From Rubrivivax sp. (GTDB lineage Bacteria; Pseudomonadota; Gammaproteobacteria; Burkholderiales; Burkholderiaceae_C), in the NCBI GenBank assembly GCA_018780805.1, contig JADMJD010000002.1, positions 1 through 48,558 on the forward strand: a DNA stretch of 48,558 nucleotides, in the 5' to 3' direction. The notes beneath the pieces were generated by a model. It was not told the DNA's origin and did not search any database. It saw only the letters and a program-made list of their open reading frames with translations. Positions 44,124 through 48,558 of this stretch are shown here, one piece after another. Made by a program: the position numbers and the translations under genes. Positions within the stretch are counted from its first letter, which is position 1. Each line of letters begins with the position of its first letter.

Positions 44124-45487
44124 TGTCCCGCGAATCCATGTCCTTCAACCAGCTCGAACAATGGCTGGACCAGAACCGAGTCACTGAAATCGAATGCCTG
44201 GTGCCCGACCTCACCGGCGTGGCGCGCGGCAAGATCCTGCCGCGCCAGAAATTCACCGAGGACCGCGGCATGCGGCTGCCCGAGGCCGTGGTGGCCATGG
44301 GCGTGACCGGCGAGTTCCCGGAAGAAGGCCCGTACTACGACGTCATCACCCCCACCGACCGCGACATGCACCTGCGGCCCGATCCCAGCACCGTGCGCAT
44401 CGTGCCCTGGGCGGTGGACCCGACGGCCCAGGTCATCCACGACTGTTACGACCGCGACGGTGTGCTGGTGCCGTTTGCGCCGCGGTCGGTGCTGCGCAAG
44501 GTCTGCGAACGGTTTGATGCCGCCGGCTGGGACCCGGTGGTCGCCCCCGAACTGGAGTTCTACCTGGTCGCGCGCAACACCGACCCCGACGTGCCGCTGA
44601 AGCCGCCCGTGGGCCGCAGCGGCCGCAGCGAAACCAGCCGCCAGGCCTACAGCATCGACGCGGTGAACGAGTTCGACCCGCTGTTCGAAGACGTCTACGC
44701 CTACTGCGAAAAGATGGAGCTGAACGTGGACACGCTGATCCACGAGGTGGGCGCCGGGCAGATGGAGATCAACTTCTTCCACGCCCACCCGCTGGGCCTG
44801 GCCGACGAGGTTTTCATGTTCAAGCGCACGGTGCGCGAGGCCGCGCTGCGCCACGGCATGTTCGCCACCTTCATGGCCAAGCCCATCGCCGGCGAACCCG
44901 GCAGTGCGATGCACATCCACCAGAGCGTGCTGAACAAACTCACCGGCACCAACATCTTCAGCAACGAAGACGGCAGCCCGAGCAAGGAGTTCTTCTGGTA
45001 CATCGGCGGGCTGCAGAAATACATCCCGGCCGCGATGGCGCTGTTTGCGCCCTACGTGAACAGCTACCGCCGCCTGGTGCGCAGCAATGCCGCGCCGATC
45101 AACATCCAGTGGGGCACGGACAACCGCACCGTCGGCATCCGCAGCCCGGTGGCCACACCGTCGGCACGCCGCATCGAGAACCGAGTGATCGGTGCCGATG
45201 CGAACCCCTATGTGGCGCTGGCGGCCACGCTGGCCTGCGGTTACCTGGGCATCCAGCAGCGCATCGAGCCGTCGCCGGAGTGCAAAGGCGACGCCTACCT
45301 GGGCGACTTCCAGCTGCCACGCAGCCTGGGCGAAGCGCTGACCCTGCTGCGCAACGAAACCGACCTGGCATCGGTGCTGGGCAAGGAGTTCGTGACCGTC
45401 TACACCGAGGTCAAGGAGATCGAATACGCCGAGTTCATGAAGGTGATCTCGCCCTGGGAACGCGAGCACCTGCTGCTGCACGTCTGA
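44120..45487 (+). CDS. puuA: Glutamate-putrescine ligase (glutamine synthetase family) PuuA/SpuB
   Basis: A 455-residue glutamine synthetase homologue. The active-site segments are PELEFYLV, GQMEINFFH, MHIHQSV and RRIENRVIGADANPYVALAATLACG. N-terminal VTEIECLVPDLTGVARGK is typical of the polyamine ligase branch, not GlnA. It adds glutamate to putrescine to start the pathway. It lies in the same order as the Pseudomonas spu genes (spuA-spuB-spuC-spuD). Confidence 0.93.
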   Translation: MMSRESMSFNQLEQWLDQNRVTEIECLVPDLTGVARGKILPRQKFTEDRGMRLPEAVVAMGVTGEFPEEGPYYDVITPTDRDMHLRPDPSTVRIVPWAVDPTAQVIHDCYDRDGVLVPFAPRSVLRKVCERFDAAGWDPVVAPELEFYLVARNTDPDVPLKPPVGRSGRSETSRQAYSIDAVNEFDPLFEDVYAYCEKMELNVDTLIHEVGAGQMEINFFHAHPLGLADEVFMFKRTVREAALRHGMFATFMAKPIAGEPGSAMHIHQSVLNKLTGTNIFSNEDGSPSKEFFWYIGGLQKYIPAAMALFAPYVNSYRRLVRSNAAPINIQWGTDNRTVGIRSPVATPSARRIENRVIGADANPYVALAATLACGYLGIQQRIEPSPECKGDAYLGDFQLPRSLGEALTLLRNETDLASVLGKEFVTVYTEVKEIEYAEFMKVISPWEREHLLLHV

Positions 45488-45500
45488 GAAAGAACCGACC

Positions 45501-46880
45501 ATGAACGCGAGAACCACCGCCGAATGGCAAGCCGCCGATGCGGCGCACTTCCTGCACCCCTTCACCGATTTCCAGTCGCTGGCCAAAAAGGGGTCGCGGG
45601 TCATCACGAAGGCGCACAACATCTACCTGACCGACAGCGACGGCCACCACATCCTGGACGCGATGTCCGGCCTGTGGTGCGTCAACGTCGGCTACGGGCA
45701 GGAGGCGCTGGTGGAGGCCGCCGCGCGTCAGATGCGCGAGCTGCCGTTCTACAACGCGTTTTTCCAGACCGCCACGCCGCCAGCGATCGAGCTGGCCGAG
45801 CTGCTGGCGCAGGTGACGCCGCCGCAGTTCCAGCATGTGTTTTTCTCCGGCTCGGGCTCCGAAGGCAACGACACCATCGTGCGCATGGTGCGGCGGTATT
45901 GGGACCTGATGGGCCAGCCGCAGCGCAGCGTGATCATCAGCCGCCACAACGCGTACCACGGCTCGACGATGGCCGGCGCGTCATTGGGCGGCATGAGCGG
46001 CATGCACGCGCAAGGCGGGCTGCCCATCCCGGGCATCGTGCACATTCAGCAGCCGTACTGGTACGAACTCGGCCGTTCGATGTCCAAGGATGAGTTCGGC
46101 CTGGTGGCGGCACGCTGGCTGGAAGAAAAGATCCTGGCCGTGGGCCCGGAGAACGTGGCCGCCTTCATCGGCGAACCCATCCAGGGCGCGGGCGGTGTGA
46201 TCATCCCGCCGACCACGTATTGGCCCGAGATCCAGCGCATCTGCGACCGCCACGGCATCCTGCTGGTCAGCGACGAGGTCATCACCGGCTTTGGCCGCAC
46301 CGGCCAATGGTTCGGCTGCGAGACCATGGGTTTCAAACCCGACCTGATGACCTTTGCCAAAGGCGTGACCAGCGGTTATGTGCCGCTGGGCGGCGTGATG
46401 GTCGGCGAGCGTGTGGCCAAGGTGCTGATCGAAACCGGCGGCGAGTTCAACCACGGCTACACCTACTCCGGCCACCCGGTGGCCTGCGCGGTGGCCCTGG
46501 CCAACATCCAGCTGATCCAGGACCTGAAGCTGGTCGAACATGTGCGTGACGATGTCGGCCCGTATCTTGCTGAGCAGTACGCAGCGCTGCGCGAGCACCC
46601 GCTCGTGGGCGACGCCGAATCCTGCGGACTGATGGCTGCGTTGATCCTGGTCAAGGACAAGACCCTGGGCACCCCGTTCCCGGCCGAGCTGGAGCTGGGC
46701 ATGGTGTGCCGCGGGCATTGTTTCCGCGAGGGCGTGATCATGCGCGCCGTTGGCGACCGCATGATCATCGCGCCGCCGCTGGTCATCACCCGCGCCCAGA
46801 TCGACGAGATGATGGCCTTGATCCGCCGCTGCCTGGACCTGACGCTGGCCGACGCCGTGCGCCAGGGCTGGATGGCTTAG
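45501..46880 (+). CDS. spuC: Polyamine:pyruvate class III aminotransferase SpuC
   Basis: A 459-residue PLP enzyme with FLHPFTDFQSL near the start, VSDEVITGFGRTGQWFG, and the PLP Lys in MTFAKGVTSGYVPLGG. This matches putrescine(polyamine):pyruvate aminotransferases that form 4-aminobutanal. It starts 13 bases after puuA. Together with the glutamylated route it gives a second way to degrade putrescine. Confidence 0.92.
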   Translation: MNARTTAEWQAADAAHFLHPFTDFQSLAKKGSRVITKAHNIYLTDSDGHHILDAMSGLWCVNVGYGQEALVEAAARQMRELPFYNAFFQTATPPAIELAELLAQVTPPQFQHVFFSGSGSEGNDTIVRMVRRYWDLMGQPQRSVIISRHNAYHGSTMAGASLGGMSGMHAQGGLPIPGIVHIQQPYWYELGRSMSKDEFGLVAARWLEEKILAVGPENVAAFIGEPIQGAGGVIIPPTTYWPEIQRICDRHGILLVSDEVITGFGRTGQWFGCETMGFKPDLMTFAKGVTSGYVPLGGVMVGERVAKVLIETGGEFNHGYTYSGHPVACAVALANIQLIQDLKLVEHVRDDVGPYLAEQYAALREHPLVGDAESCGLMAALILVKDKTLGTPFPAELELGMVCRGHCFREGVIMRAVGDRMIIAPPLVITRAQIDEMMALIRRCLDLTLADAVRQGWMA

Positions 46881-46934
46881 CCTTAGACTCCCGGCCCACT
46901 GCATTTTCCCCTTCCCCCCTTGGAGGTTGCCACC

Positions 46935-48035
46935 ATGAAGATGAAGTCCTTTCTCACGTTCGCCGGCTTGTCGCTGGCCGCCTCCCTCGCGCTGGCGCAG
47001 GAGGAAGAGAAGGTCTTGAACATCTACAACTGGTCGGACTACATCGCCGAAGACACGATTGCCAATTTCGAGAAAGAAACCGGCATCAAGGTCCGCTACG
47101 ACAACTTCGACAACAACGAGATCGTGCACGCCAAGCTGGTGGCAGGCAAAACCGGCTACGACATCATCGTGCCCTCGTCCAACTGGGCCAAACTGCAGCT
47201 GGATGGTGGCCTGCTGCGCAAGCTGGACAAGGACAAGATCCCCAACCTGAAGAACCTGGACCCGGCGCTGCAGGCGCAGCTGGGCAAGATGGACCCGGGC
47301 AACCAGTACATGGTCAACTGGCTCTGGGGTTTCACCACGGTGGGCATCAACGTCGACAAGGTCAAGGCCGCACTCGGCAGCACGCCGATGCCCGACAACG
47401 TCTGGGACCTGGTCTTCAAACCCGAGTACGTCAGCAAGCTCAAAAGCTGCGGTGTGTCGTTCCTGGACTCGGCCACCGAGATCATCCCGGTCGCCTTGCA
47501 CTACCTGGGCAAACCGGCCTACAGCAAGACACCGTCCGATTACGCCGCTGCTGGCCAGTTGCTGAAGAGCATCCGCTCCAGCGTCACGCTGTTCAGTTCC
47601 TCGGGTTACATCAACGACATGGCCAATGGTTCGGTGTGTGTGGCGGTGGGCTGGTCGGGTGACGTCAACATCGCCAAACAACGTGCCATCGACGGCAAGA
47701 CCGGCCAGAAGATAGAAGCGCTGATTCCGAAGACCGGCGGTGTGCTGTTCTTCGACGTGATGGTGATCCCGGCCGATGCGCCCCGCCCCGGCAACGCGCA
47801 GAAGTTCATCGACTACATCCTGCGACCGCAGGTGCACGCGGGCCTGACCAACAAGGTCTTCTACGCCAACCCCAACCTGCCCTCCAAACAATTCGTCAAG
47901 CCTGAGGTGGCGAACAACCCGACCGTGTTCCTCGGGGCTGCGGACATGGGCAAGATGGTCGCGCCCGATGCCATCAACAACGACCTGCGGCGTTTGATGA
48001 CGCGTACCTTCACGTCCTTCAAGACGGGCCTGTAA
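46935..48035 (+). CDS. potF: Putrescine/polyamine-binding periplasmic protein PotF/SpuD
   Basis: A 366-residue substrate-binding protein. The signal peptide is about 1-22 (LAASLALAQ). NIYNWSDYIAEDTIANFEKET and VGWSGDVN are typical PotD/PotF polyamine-pocket sequences. TTGGAGGT precedes the ATG. The ABC ATPase starts directly after its stop. It captures putrescine or spermidine for the operon. Confidence 0.94.
   Translation: MKMKSFLTFAGLSLAASLALAQEEEKVLNIYNWSDYIAEDTIANFEKETGIKVRYDNFDNNEIVHAKLVAGKTGYDIIVPSSNWAKLQLDGGLLRKLDKDKIPNLKNLDPALQAQLGKMDPGNQYMVNWLWGFTTVGINVDKVKAALGSTPMPDNVWDLVFKPEYVSKLKSCGVSFLDSATEIIPVALHYLGKPAYSKTPSDYAAAGQLLKSIRSSVTLFSSSGYINDMANGSVCVAVGWSGDVNIAKQRAIDGKTGQKIEALIPKTGGVLFFDVMVIPADAPRPGNAQKFIDYILRPQVHAGLTNKVFYANPNLPSKQFVKPEVANNPTVFLGAADMGKMVAPDAINNDLRRLMTRTFTSFKTGL

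Positions 48036-48558
<523 letters not shown>

Overview
The window is about 48.6 kb of very GC-rich DNA (roughly two thirds or more G+C by eye). It is densely coding, with many 1-4 base start/stop overlaps. Gene content and order (mltG-tmk-holB-pilZ-tatD, a PEP-CTERM protein, short GntR-ABC operon, Puu/Spu polyamine genes) suggest a betaproteobacterium of the order Burkholderiales, probably Comamonadaceae or the Rubrivivax/Leptothrix group. This is inference from protein style, not a database result. I saw no rRNA, tRNA, CRISPR array, transposase or phage gene.

Layout. 1-4.0 kb: the 3' end of an RND efflux pump, its outer-membrane channel and an MFS transporter. 4.0-6.6 kb (+): a three-gene redox module made of a flavin/NAD(P)/[2Fe-2S] reductase, a di-heme b membrane protein and an octaheme cytochrome c. 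6.6-7.0 kb: a near-perfect LexA (SOS) box in front of two small ORFs. 7.0-9.6 kb: modABC molybdate uptake. 9.6-11.6 kb: a DUF2798-like protein, then a divergent AraC regulator and short-chain dehydrogenase. 11.8-24.6 kb (-): a large extracellular-electron-transfer-type locus. 24.8-29.5 kb (-): a small protein and a housekeeping run. 29.6-33.7 kb: ygfZ, a DUF4936-like protein, a hotdog-GNAT fusion, an esterase and an iron alcohol dehydrogenase. 33.9-36.0 kb: GntR plus ABC exporter. 36.2-36.8 kb: a PEP-CTERM protein with a sigma-54-like promoter. 36.9-38.2 kb (-): isocitrate lyase. 38.5-48.6 kb: agmatinase, hemerythrin, an Lrp regulator and a putrescine catabolism and uptake operon cut by the window edge.

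The most striking system is the minus-strand operon 23845->11762. In transcription order it encodes a di-heme b membrane protein, a 24-heme cytochrome c, a 27-motif cytochrome c, an outer-membrane beta-barrel with an N-terminal TPR-like region, CcmF, CcmH, CcmI, and an iron-sulfur flavoprotein. A response regulator lies immediately upstream. Together with the plus-strand module at 4.0-6.6 kb, the window carries 59 c-type heme motifs in three proteins. The parts describe a path from NAD(P)H or quinone, through the inner membrane and periplasm, to an outer-membrane conduit, with its own heme-ligation (CcmF/H/I) module. From memory it resembles the porin-cytochrome loci ('PCC3' type) reported in neutrophilic Fe(II) oxidisers. 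The direction of electron flow cannot be read from sequence.

The right-hand end describes arginine/polyamine use. Agmatinase would make putrescine. PuuA/PuuB/PuuD-type enzymes and two class III aminotransferases would convert it towards GABA and succinate, fed by a PotF-type binding protein and ABC ATPase. An Lrp/AsnC regulator is divergent from this operon.
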